Position numbers and translations under genes: made by a program
Notes under the pieces: generated by a model
Database searches by the model: none
What the model was told of the DNA's origin: nothing
Seen by the model: the letters and a program-made list of their open reading frames with translations, nothing else
Shown here: one piece after another, positions 22,478 to 29,493 of the stretch
Layout: each line of letters opens with the position of its first letter
Position numbering within the stretch: the first letter of the stretch is position 1
Assembly (NCBI GenBank): GCA_031291095.1
Contig: JARLJR010000083.1
Location: forward strand, 62,001 to 126,000
Direction: 5' to 3'
DNA: 64,000 nt
Source of the DNA: Legionella sp.
GTDB lineage: Bacteria; Pseudomonadota; Gammaproteobacteria; Legionellales; Legionellaceae

Positions 22478-22555
22478 TGGTCGCGGAGGTGGGATTTGAA
22501 CCCACGATATCGGTTAATGAGACCGCTGAAGTGGACCAGACTGTTCTACTCCGCA
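22478..22555 (-). tRNA. tRNA-Met (CAU), initiator-like
   Basis: 78 nt with CCA. Acceptor TGCGGAG/CTCCGCG has a T-G first pair. The D arm GAACAGTCTGGTCCACTTC and loop CTCATTA resemble bacterial tRNA-fMet, but the three G-C pairs of the initiator anticodon stem are not complete. It could be initiator-like, elongator, or an Ile-CAU tRNA. Confidence 0.75.
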
Positions 22556-22565
22556 TAATACGTTC

Positions 22566-22578
22566 TATTTAGTCAAAA
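22566..22578 (-). promoter_or_regulatory. possible CTAAATA-type promoter before tRNA cluster
   Basis: TTTTGACTAAATA lies about 11 nt upstream of tRNA-Met and shares GACTAAATA with sites before gene 32 and before tRNA-Asn. Confidence 0.35.
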
Positions 22579-22737
22579 ACTCAAATAAACTTTCAATGCC
22601 CCACATAAAAAAAGCAAAAAAGAAGTGAAACACGCTAATACTTTAGTCTTATAGCGTATCATGGCACCATTGATGATGAATATGGCAACAACTATATTTG
22701 TCAATCCACTTAATTGACCATATACATTTTCAATCAA
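22573..22737 (-). CDS. small two-helix membrane protein (54 aa), TTG start
   Basis: A TTG at 22737 overlaps the end of the preceding gene by 8 nt, with AGGGA about 9 nt upstream. Two hydrophobic stretches (G-L-T-N-I-V-V-A-I-F-I-I and C-F-T-S-F-L-L-F-L-C-G-A-L). Function unknown. Confidence 0.45.
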   Translation of the reverse strand: MIENVYGQLSGLTNIVVAIFIINGAMIRYKTKVLACFTSFLLFLCGALKVYLSF

Positions 22738-22993
22738 AACGATCATCCCTACATTTCTTTAGCACATCTTGTGCTTTGGCCTTACCAGTCAAGACATACT
22801 GGTCATCGACCCGCCTCATGTATTTTTCCTTCACCATCTTAGTTAATGTTGGGCCAAGACTGTTAGGAGAAAATCCATAATGTGTGATATATTTCCTTAA
22901 ATCTGAAATACTCACTTCATCCCGACTCATTATGCAACGAATAATATGTGTTCGAATTGGGAGTCCGCGTCGCAGTCCATTCAGCTTTGCCAC
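22730..22993 (-). CDS. small winged-helix-like protein (87 aa)
   Basis: Starts at a GTG (22993) after GGAG. The layout I-R-T-H-I-I-R-C-I, V-S-I-S-D-L-R-K-Y-I, S-P-N-S-L-G-P-T-L-T-K-M-V-K-E-K-Y and a final hairpin looks like a winged helix DNA-binding domain. It is expressed from a strong promoter, so an early regulator is possible. No named family recognised. Confidence 0.6.
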   Translation of the reverse strand: MAKLNGLRRGLPIRTHIIRCIMSRDEVSISDLRKYITHYGFSPNSLGPTLTKMVKEKYMRRVDDQYVLTGKAKAQDVLKKCRDDRFD

Positions 22994-23017
22994 TTTATTT
23001 CTCCGTATCTATTAGTT

Positions 23018-23045
23018 ATTATACGCTGATTCTATATGAAGTCAA
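23018..23045 (-). promoter_or_regulatory. sigma70-type promoter overlapping a terminator-like hairpin
   Basis: TTGACT (23045-23040), 16 nt, TATAAT (23023-23018). Most of the -35 box falls in one arm of the hairpin at 23042-23079. Confidence 0.75.
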
Positions 23046-23079
23046 GGGGATATAAAACCTTTAAATCATATCCCCTTGA
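23042..23079 (-). terminator. strong hairpin after the DUF932 gene
   Basis: TCAAGGGGATAT and its exact complement form a 12-bp stem with a 14-nt loop, 6 nt after the stop of the DUF932 gene. There is no T run, so termination may be weak. Confidence 0.55.
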
Positions 23080-23084
23080 TTTTA

Positions 23085-24023
23085 TTAAACTGCTTCCGCA
23101 AATTCAACCGCAGTCGAGAGTGCCTTAGCATTCAGTTCCTTCGAAGAACCATACCACAAGGAAGCAACCCGAGTATCAGCAGTGCGACCGAGTTCGTGGT
23201 TGGTAATGTAAGTCACCGCGTTCAGTGCTTGCCACCAGCTTCCGCGAGCATACTCTGCCCCCGGCTGCGTATCAACCAGTTCAAGAGCGCGAGCGGCGTT
23301 CTTTGAGATATCCTTATTCTTGGCTTCACCAGCGACCGGGAACATCTGATTGAAGTAATCGATGATGGACTGGCCGTTGTAACGCTTGCGACCAAGAAAC
23401 GCTGCCGTCTCCTTATAGGCTTCAAGCTTCTTGTGCGAAACTCCAAGGACTTCCTTGACCTTTTCCGAATCAAACTTGGATCGATGCGTAACACGAACCT
23501 GATTTGCGGCCTTACTATTCAGCGCCAGCGTTAGGGTGTTGTTGCACACCACCCGAGTCGGCGTAAACCGAATATCGATTGACTGGCCGAACTTATGGGG
23601 ATTGGTAAAGAGAAGGTATGCCTCAACCCTATCACCACCAAAAAGTTCAAATGAATCTTCGACTCGAGCAAGTGCCCAAACAATCTTTCCGCCGTGAAGG
23701 GAACCAGCCGTCTCCATATTCATATCACCGGAGACCACAAAGTCATTGAAAAATTCAAAGGCTTCGTAATTCTGCGTCGGATTCCAATCTTCAGAAACAA
23801 CGTCTAAGATGGAGTTATCCGAATCTCGAACCAGTGCAGACTTGCCTAGTGCGACCTGCTTGCCACCGATAGAGACAAACGCTGGAATCTTATGAACCAG
23901 CCAATCAAGCTGCGCGGCTTCGAGCATCTGTTCCGGCGTCAAATCACCGGGAACTGCCTTACCAAGGCCGTGCCACGGAACTTCAACGCTGTTATAGGCC
24001 ATAGTTTCAACTTCATGTGACAT
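23085..24023 (-). CDS. DUF932 (phage/plasmid-type) protein
   Basis: 312 residues. W-H-G-L-G near the start, L-V-R-D-S-D-N, Y-E-A-F-E-F-F, T-P-T-R-V-V-C-N-N-T-L and the C-terminal W-Q-A-L-N-A-V-T-Y are the landmarks of the DUF932/TIGR03299 family found on phages and plasmids. Its biochemical role is not established. It has its own strong promoter and terminator-like hairpin, so it is an independently expressed early unit. Confidence 0.85.
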   Translation of the reverse strand: MSHEVETMAYNSVEVPWHGLGKAVPGDLTPEQMLEAAQLDWLVHKIPAFVSIGGKQVALGKSALVRDSDNSILDVVSEDWNPTQNYEAFEFFNDFVVSGDMNMETAGSLHGGKIVWALARVEDSFELFGGDRVEAYLLFTNPHKFGQSIDIRFTPTRVVCNNTLTLALNSKAANQVRVTHRSKFDSEKVKEVLGVSHKKLEAYKETAAFLGRKRYNGQSIIDYFNQMFPVAGEAKNKDISKNAARALELVDTQPGAEYARGSWWQALNAVTYITNHELGRTADTRVASLWYGSSKELNAKALSTAVEFAEAV

Positions 24024-24066
24024 AATATATCTCCCTCATAGGATGGTCTTCAACGACCGTAATTTC

Positions 24067-24094
24067 ATTATATAATATTCTCAGGGGTAGTCAA
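24067..24094 (-). promoter_or_regulatory. sigma70-type early promoter
   Basis: TTGACT (24094-24089), 16 nt, TATAAT (24072-24067), pointing at the DUF932 gene. The leader contains a small GGTC/GACC hairpin. Confidence 0.75.
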
Positions 24095-24112
24095 GAAAAA
24101 TTTTATCATAAG

Positions 24113-24150
24113 ATAAAAATAGGGTCACATTCGATGATGTGGCCCTATTT
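24113..24150 (-). terminator. intrinsic terminator after the 69-aa gene
   Basis: AATAGGG-CACAT pairs with ATGTG-CCCTATT (one mismatch) and is followed by TTTTTATC on the minus strand. Confidence 0.75.
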
Positions 24151-24171
24151 GCGTCGGATCATAGACGCATG

Positions 24172-24381
24172 TCACCCAACAATAATCCGACGAATTTTCT
24201 TATCAGTCCTGCCAAGGGATTTCCTTGAAACTGTTGGGTTTACAGTCTTTTTCTCAAGGCGGCGGTTCGCAGACCAAAAATCATCGGTCGGTCGCACAAT
24301 ATCAATCCCAAGCAATTCAGATATATTTTTCTGAGCTTTGGTCAATCGCAGAGTCGGCTGTCTCAAATGTTCGTCACGCAT
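24172..24381 (-). CDS. small basic protein (69 aa)
   Basis: Rich in Arg and Lys (R-R-L-E-K-K, S-R-K-S-L-G-R-T-D-K-K-I-R-R). It is followed by a clear terminator. It may bind nucleic acid, but no family is recognised. Confidence 0.55.
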   Translation of the reverse strand: MRDEHLRQPTLRLTKAQKNISELLGIDIVRPTDDFWSANRRLEKKTVNPTVSRKSLGRTDKKIRRIIVG

Positions 24382-24387
24382 AATATA

Positions 24388-24447
24388 TTACTCCGTATGG
24401 TTAAGGATGATTCCTTTCAGTTCATTCCACTTGCCATTTTCTGCCAT
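24388..24447 (-). CDS. possible leader peptide (19 aa)
   Basis: ATG at 24447 (M-A-E-N-G-K-W-N-E-L-K-G-I-I-L-N-H-T-E), ending 6 nt before the next gene. GGGAG lies upstream. The stretch 24448-24525 holds an AT-rich palindrome (TCTTGAT-TATA-ATCAAGA) and a possible weak promoter. Confidence 0.3.
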   Translation of the reverse strand: MAENGKWNELKGIILNHTE

Positions 24448-24525
24448 CTAATTCATACTCCCTTATTAACTTACATCAGTGAGGATTTATTCCTCTTCCT
24501 GATAGTTAAATATAATATATCTTGA

Positions 24526-25023
24526 TTATATAATCAAGACTTTTTTTGAATATTTTAGAGACCTTTTCTCCTTATTAATCATGTCCTTGTATCTCTTATA
24601 CAAACCAACTTCCCGACCCATCGCTTCAATTTCCCACGGCTGATCCCAATAATCAAGATACGGGCTAACAACCTTACCAAGCCAAATATCACCACCAAAA
24701 AGTTCATCTTCGGTATATTCATTCAAAGCAAACTGCTTCACATGAACGCATTCGTGGGCGAGCGCCTTAATGGTGCGAGGACGCGTCAAACAACCATCAA
24801 GAACTATACTGAATTCCCTTGGGGATTTTCCATATTCATGGGGAGCCATCTGAGCTTCCGCATTGGTCTGCTTAAGAAAGTAAGGTCGAAACTCGATATC
24901 AACACTTAGTTTATAATGAACTTCTGGAATCAGAAGTTCCAGAAACCAATCTACACACCTACAGGTCTCCTCTTTGCTGATTCTGTTTGGGCTGCCTTTA
25001 ATATCAATAACTGTCAAACACAT
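24526..25023 (-). CDS. HExxH metalloprotease-like protein, copy 1
   Basis: 165 residues. The zinc motif A-H-E-C-V-H-V-K-Q lies at about 89-97, followed by D-Y-W-D-Q-P-W-E-I-E-A-M-G-R-E, where an acidic residue could be the third zinc ligand. It is a clear paralogue of the gene at 25241-25702. It probably cleaves a host or phage protein; substrate unknown. It lies behind a leader with an attenuator-like terminator. Confidence 0.7.
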   Translation of the reverse strand: MCLTVIDIKGSPNRISKEETCRCVDWFLELLIPEVHYKLSVDIEFRPYFLKQTNAEAQMAPHEYGKSPREFSIVLDGCLTRPRTIKALAHECVHVKQFALNEYTEDELFGGDIWLGKVVSPYLDYWDQPWEIEAMGREVGLYKRYKDMINKEKRSLKYSKKVLII

Positions 25024-25208
25024 CTTTAAGCCCCACTCTCATTCATCAAAATTACGCCTAAGTTCTAACACAATCAACTTCATAATAGGTACATTCCTCT
25101 ATACCTATTCCCCGTTACATTATTACCACACTCCAATAAAAAAACCGCCGTAAGGCAGCTAAGAATCTCTTAGGTTTTTATATTAGTCTTTTTATAAGTT
25201 ACTGTCAA
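25024..25208 (-). promoter_or_regulatory. promoter followed at once by an attenuator-like terminator
   Basis: TTGACA (25208-25203), 17 nt, TAATAT (25185-25180). The predicted RNA begins with hairpin CTAAGA/TCTTAG and then CTGCC-TTAC-GGCGG plus seven T residues (to 25138). Thus the promoter would make a 35-40 nt RNA or be attenuated. Further on are hairpin AATAGGTA/TACCTATT (25109-25084) and short frames such as M-K-L-I-V-L-E-L-R-R, before the protease gene at 25023. Confidence 0.6.
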
Positions 25209-25240
25209 CCTCGTTATAGGTATAAACCCTTATAATCTCT

Positions 25241-25702
25241 TTATGCTGCTTTCAAACCACTATGACTAAAAAACGCCCATTTGATATATAACCCCGGTTC
25301 CCTCCCGATAGCTTCAATTTCATGTGGAAGCTCCCAATAATCACATTTGTCATACGCATATAGAACACCATTCCACAGCCAACCACCATTACCATAACCC
25401 AACTCTTTACGAGCATATTGCTTAATATGAACGCATTCGTGGGCTAGACTTACTATCATTTTCTTATAACCCAAAGAAGAATCAATTCGCACTGTGAATT
25501 TTCGTGGAAGCCTATTATCTGATATAGGCATCACGTCCCCATAAAGGTTCATGTCCTGATATAGATTATCAATCACATTAATATAAACTGTAATGTTTTT
25601 TGAAAGACGTCCTAAGAGGTGGTTAAGGAAAAATTTGGAACATTCCCTAATCACCTCTTTACCAACTTTTTGTGGATTTCCACGAATATACACTTTTGCC
25701 AT
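25241..25702 (-). CDS. HExxH metalloprotease-like protein, copy 2
   Basis: 153 residues with A-H-E-C-V-H-I-K-Q at about 87-95 and D-Y-W-E-L-P-H-E-I-E-A-I-G-R-E, parallel to copy 1. The two share the N-terminal G-N-P/G-S-P element as well, pointing to tandem duplication and divergence. Its ribosome site lies in a hairpin joined to a late promoter, so this copy may be expressed late while copy 1 has a sigma70-type promoter. Confidence 0.7.
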   Translation of the reverse strand: MAKVYIRGNPQKVGKEVIRECSKFFLNHLLGRLSKNITVYINVIDNLYQDMNLYGDVMPISDNRLPRKFTVRIDSSLGYKKMIVSLAHECVHIKQYARKELGYGNGGWLWNGVLYAYDKCDYWELPHEIEAIGREPGLYIKWAFFSHSGLKAA

Positions 25703-25733
25703 TGGATACCTCTAGGGATACCCAATATTTATT
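25702..25733 (-). promoter_or_regulatory. late promoter embedded in a hairpin over the start of protease copy 2
   Basis: AATAAATA (25733-25726) is followed by TTGGGTATC (25725-25717) pairing with GGTATCCAA (25710-25702), a 9-bp stem with AGAGG at the loop and the ATG at its foot. A late start near 25720 would remove half of the first arm and open the site. Confidence 0.6.
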
Positions 25734-25968
25734 ACTCCACTGGATAGATGCTCAGGAGTGCATCCCGAACCTTAATCGCATCATCCTTGGTAATGGAGCA
25801 GCTAGTGACATCGAAGAACATATCCTTCCACTTATCCCTCATAATAATATTCAGATGATTATCAGGGTCAACAGATACAAACTGAAAAGAGGTAAAACAC
25901 TCATCTTGACCACATCTATCACTATAGGAATTGTAGTCAACAACAACCTTAACGTCTACCTTACGCAT
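25732..25968 (-). CDS. hypothetical protein (78 aa)
   Basis: A beta-rich acidic protein (M-R-K-V-D-V-K-V-V-V-D-Y-N) with a GGAG ribosome site. Lies behind the exonuclease gene. No family recognised. Confidence 0.55.
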   Translation of the reverse strand: MRKVDVKVVVDYNSYSDRCGQDECFTSFQFVSVDPDNHLNIIMRDKWKDMFFDVTSCSITKDDAIKVRDALLSIYPVE

Positions 25969-25977
25969 TTCAATCTC

Positions 25978-26655
25978 CTAACAAAAAATTTCAATTGCCT
26001 TTGCTACATAGTCTGATTTGTCTTTTACAAAAATTAAAGGAGGAGTGTAATCAGATGCCATAATCGTTACGATTTGAGGAATCTTCACTCCATACATTTC
26101 CTCAACCATTAAAGCATAAACCGTCTCTTGAACAAAATATGATTCGATCCAATCTTCCCGTTTTTCGTTGCGTGTCGTCTTAAAGTCTATAACAGATTTT
26201 TGTCCTGCATATGATCCCAGAAGGTCCGTTCTCCCGGCTGTATTAAAGAATTTGCTGTATAATGGTAATTCGATTCCGTAGACGTCCCCAACATTGTCAT
26301 CAAGAAATTTTTGGATAGATCTGAAAGACTCAGCATTAGCTGGTGGCTCATCGAGGAGATAATCTGGTTCGTTTCGGAGGTAACGTTCGCAGATGTTATG
26401 AACCGCTGTACCACGTAATCCTGCCTGATAGGTAATTCTTTCGGCTTTTTCATGTCCAACACGGTTGCGCCACTGTTCGAGAAATTCCTTCCCATAAAAC
26501 TTTCCTAGTCTAGTTGTAACAGACGGGAAAACCCCAGAGGGAGTTGTATAATAACGCCCTTCTGAGGTATCCTCATTCGTAATATTAACTTGTGGTAAAA
26601 GAAGGTGGTTAAAGAAACGTGTCCTTTCCGCCGTCTTTCGTATTTTATCTTTCAA
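25978..26655 (-). CDS. PD-(D/E)XK exonuclease-like protein
   Basis: 225 residues. The early P-S-V-T-T, G-L-R-G-T-A-V-H-N-I, and then G-R-T-D-L-L-G and V-I-D-F-K-T-T-R follow the Cas4/RecB nuclease order, with D in G-R-T-D and D/K in D-F-K as metal ligands and Q-E-T-V-Y-A as the later helix. Similar proteins occur in T4-like marine phages. It overlaps the PhoH gene by 4 nt and probably acts in DNA metabolism or host DNA breakdown. Confidence 0.7.
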   Translation of the reverse strand: MKDKIRKTAERTRFFNHLLLPQVNITNEDTSEGRYYTTPSGVFPSVTTRLGKFYGKEFLEQWRNRVGHEKAERITYQAGLRGTAVHNICERYLRNEPDYLLDEPPANAESFRSIQKFLDDNVGDVYGIELPLYSKFFNTAGRTDLLGSYAGQKSVIDFKTTRNEKREDWIESYFVQETVYALMVEEMYGVKIPQIVTIMASDYTPPLIFVKDKSDYVAKAIEIFC

Positions 26656-27464
26656 AGAAGAGATTGGATTTCTCCAGAATCTTCCATCTCACATCTCGTA
26701 ATAATATACTGCTTTACAAGGTTGGAGCGAACGATGTCGTCAATTCCGAACTCCATAAAATCAAAGATTCGCATCTTCTTAATTACTTTCATAAAGTCAG
26801 CGATACCAGACTTCTCTCTTGCATGAAGGAGGTCGTTCTGCCTAATATCTCCACAAAAGATAATTCTACAATTTTCGCCTACGCGGGAAATTACAGTATG
26901 CAGCTCTCCGGGAACTGAATTCTGCACCTCGTCTACGATAACGATAGCATGTTTAAATGTCACACCTCTAAGGAATGAAGTTGATGTAAACTCAATAACG
27001 CCCTTTGTCTTAAGCAAGCCATAAGCATCCGAACGACCAAACAACTCATCACAGATCTGAATATAGGGGTCTTCGTAAACAGCTTCTTTTTCCGCTTTCT
27101 TACCCGGCATAAACCCCTGATCTCTTGACGGAACCGTTGACCGGACGACAATAACCTTATCATAAGGGGAATCACCGTCTAGGATTTCCTGTAAGCTTAG
27201 GAAGAAAGCAAGGAAAGATTTTCCAGTTCCTGGATAACCATGCAGAAACAGATTATGACCATCATCATAAGAATCAAAAACGACTCTCTGATTATCTGTC
27301 AAAGGTTCAATATCACGAATGACCAATTTATTTTTGAAACCAATTGAATTACTATTATATGCCTGTTGTTCTGGTGTTTCACCAAAAGCCTGTGTGCGGC
27401 GTTGTCCTCTTGGGGTTTTCTTGTGTTTAGTGCTGTTATGCTGACGAGCGTTGCAAGTAGACAT
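26652..27464 (-). CDS. phoH: PhoH-like ATPase
   Basis: 270 residues. Walker A H-G-Y-P-G-T-G-K-S at 75-83 and Walker B I-V-I-V-D-E-V-Q-N around 173-181, with G-D-I-R-Q-N-D as sensor. The first 30 residues are basic and probably unstructured. PhoH proteins are common in T4-like phages; an RNA-linked ATPase role is suspected but not proven. Confidence 0.85.
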   Translation of the reverse strand: MSTCNARQHNSTKHKKTPRGQRRTQAFGETPEQQAYNSNSIGFKNKLVIRDIEPLTDNQRVVFDSYDDGHNLFLHGYPGTGKSFLAFFLSLQEILDGDSPYDKVIVVRSTVPSRDQGFMPGKKAEKEAVYEDPYIQICDELFGRSDAYGLLKTKGVIEFTSTSFLRGVTFKHAIVIVDEVQNSVPGELHTVISRVGENCRIIFCGDIRQNDLLHAREKSGIADFMKVIKKMRIFDFMEFGIDDIVRSNLVKQYIITRCEMEDSGEIQSLL

Positions 27465-27465
27465 C

Positions 27466-27561
27466 TTATTCCTTAATTTTTGTTAGTTTGATATGATCAA
27501 AAGGATCATCATTTTCATAACATAAATTTTAAAATTACGATGTACCCGGAGTGTCTGACAT
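27466..27561 (-). pseudogene. small gene broken by two in-frame ochre codons
   Basis: The ATG at 27561 has AAAGGAAG upstream and reads M-S-D-T-P-G-T-S, then TAA, one codon, TAA, and in the same frame continues N-L-C-Y-E-N-D-D-P-F-D-H-I-K-L-T-K-I-K-E to a stop just before phoH. The second half looks coding. It may be a decayed gene of 31 codons, or only the 8-codon peptide is made. Confidence 0.4.
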
Positions 27562-27585
27562 ATTGTCTTCCTTTATTGTTCTTGT

Positions 27586-27834
27586 TTAAAAGGTGTTAAT
27601 TGTTGATCCTTGATGCTTATGCTTCATATTCCGTAGAATATCTCTAAAGCCTTCATTTGGTTTAATTAAACCAAGTTGATGTGGATCTCCAATTGCTGGC
27701 GTCCCACAAACTCCTGCCTCGAGATGTGGATTCGCTTCAAGAAAAGCATCATACTCAGAAATCTTCATAAATTCCGTAATAACTTCTCTTGTATCTTTTT
27801 TTATAAAATTATACGTAGGCAAATTAACCACCAT
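27586..27834 (-). CDS. conserved T4-like phage protein (82 aa)
   Basis: N-L-P-T-Y-N-F-I-K-K-D-T, E-F-M-K-I-S-E-Y-D-A-F-L, P-A-I-G-D-P-H-Q-L-G and the ending G-S-T-I-N-T-F recall a small family common in T4-like phages that looks like a zinc-ribbon protein without its Cys residues. Function unknown. Confidence 0.6.
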   Translation of the reverse strand: MVVNLPTYNFIKKDTREVITEFMKISEYDAFLEANPHLEAGVCGTPAIGDPHQLGLIKPNEGFRDILRNMKHKHQGSTINTF

Positions 27835-27839
27835 TCCCT

Positions 27840-28016
27840 TCAGTCATTGTCTTCCTCATCGTACCATCCGCGCTTCTGTTTCTCTCCGCGCTTCTGTTTA
27901 TGGTTCTGTTTTAGCCGCCGAACACGCTTATTCACCTGTTCAATCTTTTCATCAGCAGGTTCATAAATTTCTTCATCCTGCAATGTGTACAATGTTTCGT
28001 ATTTCATATTAGACAT
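27840..28016 (-). CDS. small basic protein with short repeat (58 aa)
   Basis: ATG at 28016 (M-S-N-M-K-Y-E-T-L-Y-T-L-Q-D-E-E) to TGA at 27840. It contains the tandem repeat Q-K-R-G-E-K-Q-K-R-G and an acidic tail. The frame fills the gap between its neighbours exactly. Function unknown. Confidence 0.6.
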   Translation of the reverse strand: MSNMKYETLYTLQDEEIYEPADEKIEQVNKRVRRLKQNHKQKRGEKQKRGWYDEEDND

Positions 28017-28034
28017 TGAAGTACTCGTTTTTCC

Positions 28035-28463
28035 TTAGTTCGTTTCATCAGTTGGCAAAATCCCCGGAAAAGCCTCGTTGGCTAAAGTCGGGGTAATTCC
28101 CTTGTAAGGAATCTTCTTATCTTTTGCTGCACACAGAAGCAAAGCATCCGCTGGAGCAATAGATTCTAATACTTGAATAAACAACATCTCTCTCTTGAGA
28201 GGCTTAATTGAATCATTACCTCCAACACAGAAAAGATATAAACGCTTATATTCCGAATGAATGCGACCTTCTTGATCAAGAAACTCACATGGTTTATAAG
28301 GAGGAATCCCTTCCGGCAGAGCAGACTTTACATTTGGATGAAATGCTAACTGTAGAATAGTCCGTAATGCAGGAGAATCTTGTTCCTGCAAATACTTAAT
28401 CTTTTCCTTACGGGAACTAAATTTTGATGCCTTCTCTAAGACTTCTGCGACGCCCAATTTCAT
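28035..28463 (-). CDS. conserved T4-like phage protein (142 aa)
   Basis: A helical protein with E-V-L-E-K-A-S-K-F, R-K-E-K-I-K-Y-L-Q, and C-A-A-K-D-K-K-I-P-Y-K-G-I-T-P near the end, a family seen in T4-like phages next to RNase H. The ATG overlaps the TGA of the gene upstream (ATGA). Function unknown. Confidence 0.65.
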   Translation of the reverse strand: MKLGVAEVLEKASKFSSRKEKIKYLQEQDSPALRTILQLAFHPNVKSALPEGIPPYKPCEFLDQEGRIHSEYKRLYLFCVGGNDSIKPLKREMLFIQVLESIAPADALLLCAAKDKKIPYKGITPTLANEAFPGILPTDETN

Positions 28464-28630
28464 TTAATTTCCTCTAAATCTTCTACAAACATAGTAGTAA
28501 TTATATGTTTATTTTGTTCAGTAATGTATAACATTTCCTGACAAACATCAGTTGCTCTAACCAACTTCATAATTTCATTAACAACATCTTGTTTTTCATT
28601 TTCAATTTCTATTGTTACTTTTACACTCAT
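28460..28630 (-). CDS. hypothetical protein (56 aa)
   Basis: ATG at 28630 overlaps the stop of the RNase H gene (TAATG), and its own TGA overlaps the next ATG. M-S-V-K-V-T-I-E-I-E-N-E-K-Q-D-V-V-N. The double coupling strongly supports it as a real gene. Function unknown. Confidence 0.65.
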   Translation of the reverse strand: MSVKVTIEIENEKQDVVNEIMKLVRATDVCQEMLYITEQNKHIITTMFVEDLEEIK

Positions 28631-29493
28631 TATTTAAAATCCCTAATGTTTTCCATATGAAGACGTAAACTATTATCCATAAAATACTGGAACAAGTTAC
28701 CACACTTCTTATTTTCTTGAACTTTATATGACTCTACAATTTTTATTTTAATATTTTCTGGGATATAAGTCAAGTCAATTAATTGACGATTCTGAATATA
28801 TCTTGCAAGCATATTCGGATCACAAAAATCAATTGGCTCCTTCTTCACCCATTCCTGTAGATTCTTTGACATGACGGACTTCTGTCTCTTGCCAATAACA
28901 ATACTATTAGCAGGGGAAAGAATGTTAGGAATACCGTCTCCTCGATCACCCCGGATAATCTGTTCCTTTAGAAATAGATCCGGGTCTTCAACCACAATAA
29001 AGTCCTTCTTGAAAATAGGACCATATTGTTTGACATTTGCAAAGCGATGAAGCTGTTTAAAATCTTTGTCTTCGGAACAGATTAGAATCTGTTCACCCAT
29101 ACAAAAATCCTTACCATACTCCTGTGCGAGAACCCCAATCACGTCATCGGCTTCCGCGCCTTCAACCTCGATCACGCGATACGGAAAAACTTCCGTCAAT
29201 TCCGACTTAAGCTGGTTGAAGTATTCGTGGATCTTGTTCCAATCAAGTGGGGAAGCATCGCGGTCCTTCTTACGAGAAGCCTTGTAATAAGGGAATGCGT
29301 CCTTGCGCCAGTAATGCCGAGAGTCACAGCAAATCACTAACTGTCCAAAATCATGAAATTTAATTTTGATTGCACGGATTGTATTCAGAACCATGTGACG
29401 GATAGAAGGTAAATCCACATCAGTGTTTTGAAAAGTGTTAATATTTTCCATTAAATTTGATATTGCTATCTGGTTAAAGTCCAATAAAATCAT
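28630..29493 (-). CDS. rnh: T4-type RNase H (5' flap nuclease)
   Basis: 287 residues (T4: 305). F-N-Q-I-A at the start, then C-D-S-R-H-Y-W-R-K, Y-Y-K-A-S-R-K-K-D-R, E-G-A-E-A-D-D-V-I and S-E-D-K-D-F supply the acidic metal ligands of the FEN1/RNase H family. G-D-R-G-D-G-I-P-N is the helix-hairpin region. It removes RNA primers and flaps on the lagging strand. A GIY-YIG gene is inserted directly upstream with a 4-nt overlap. Confidence 0.88.
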   Translation of the reverse strand: MILLDFNQIAISNLMENINTFQNTDVDLPSIRHMVLNTIRAIKIKFHDFGQLVICCDSRHYWRKDAFPYYKASRKKDRDASPLDWNKIHEYFNQLKSELTEVFPYRVIEVEGAEADDVIGVLAQEYGKDFCMGEQILICSEDKDFKQLHRFANVKQYGPIFKKDFIVVEDPDLFLKEQIIRGDRGDGIPNILSPANSIVIGKRQKSVMSKNLQEWVKKEPIDFCDPNMLARYIQNRQLIDLTYIPENIKIKIVESYKVQENKKCGNLFQYFMDNSLRLHMENIRDFK

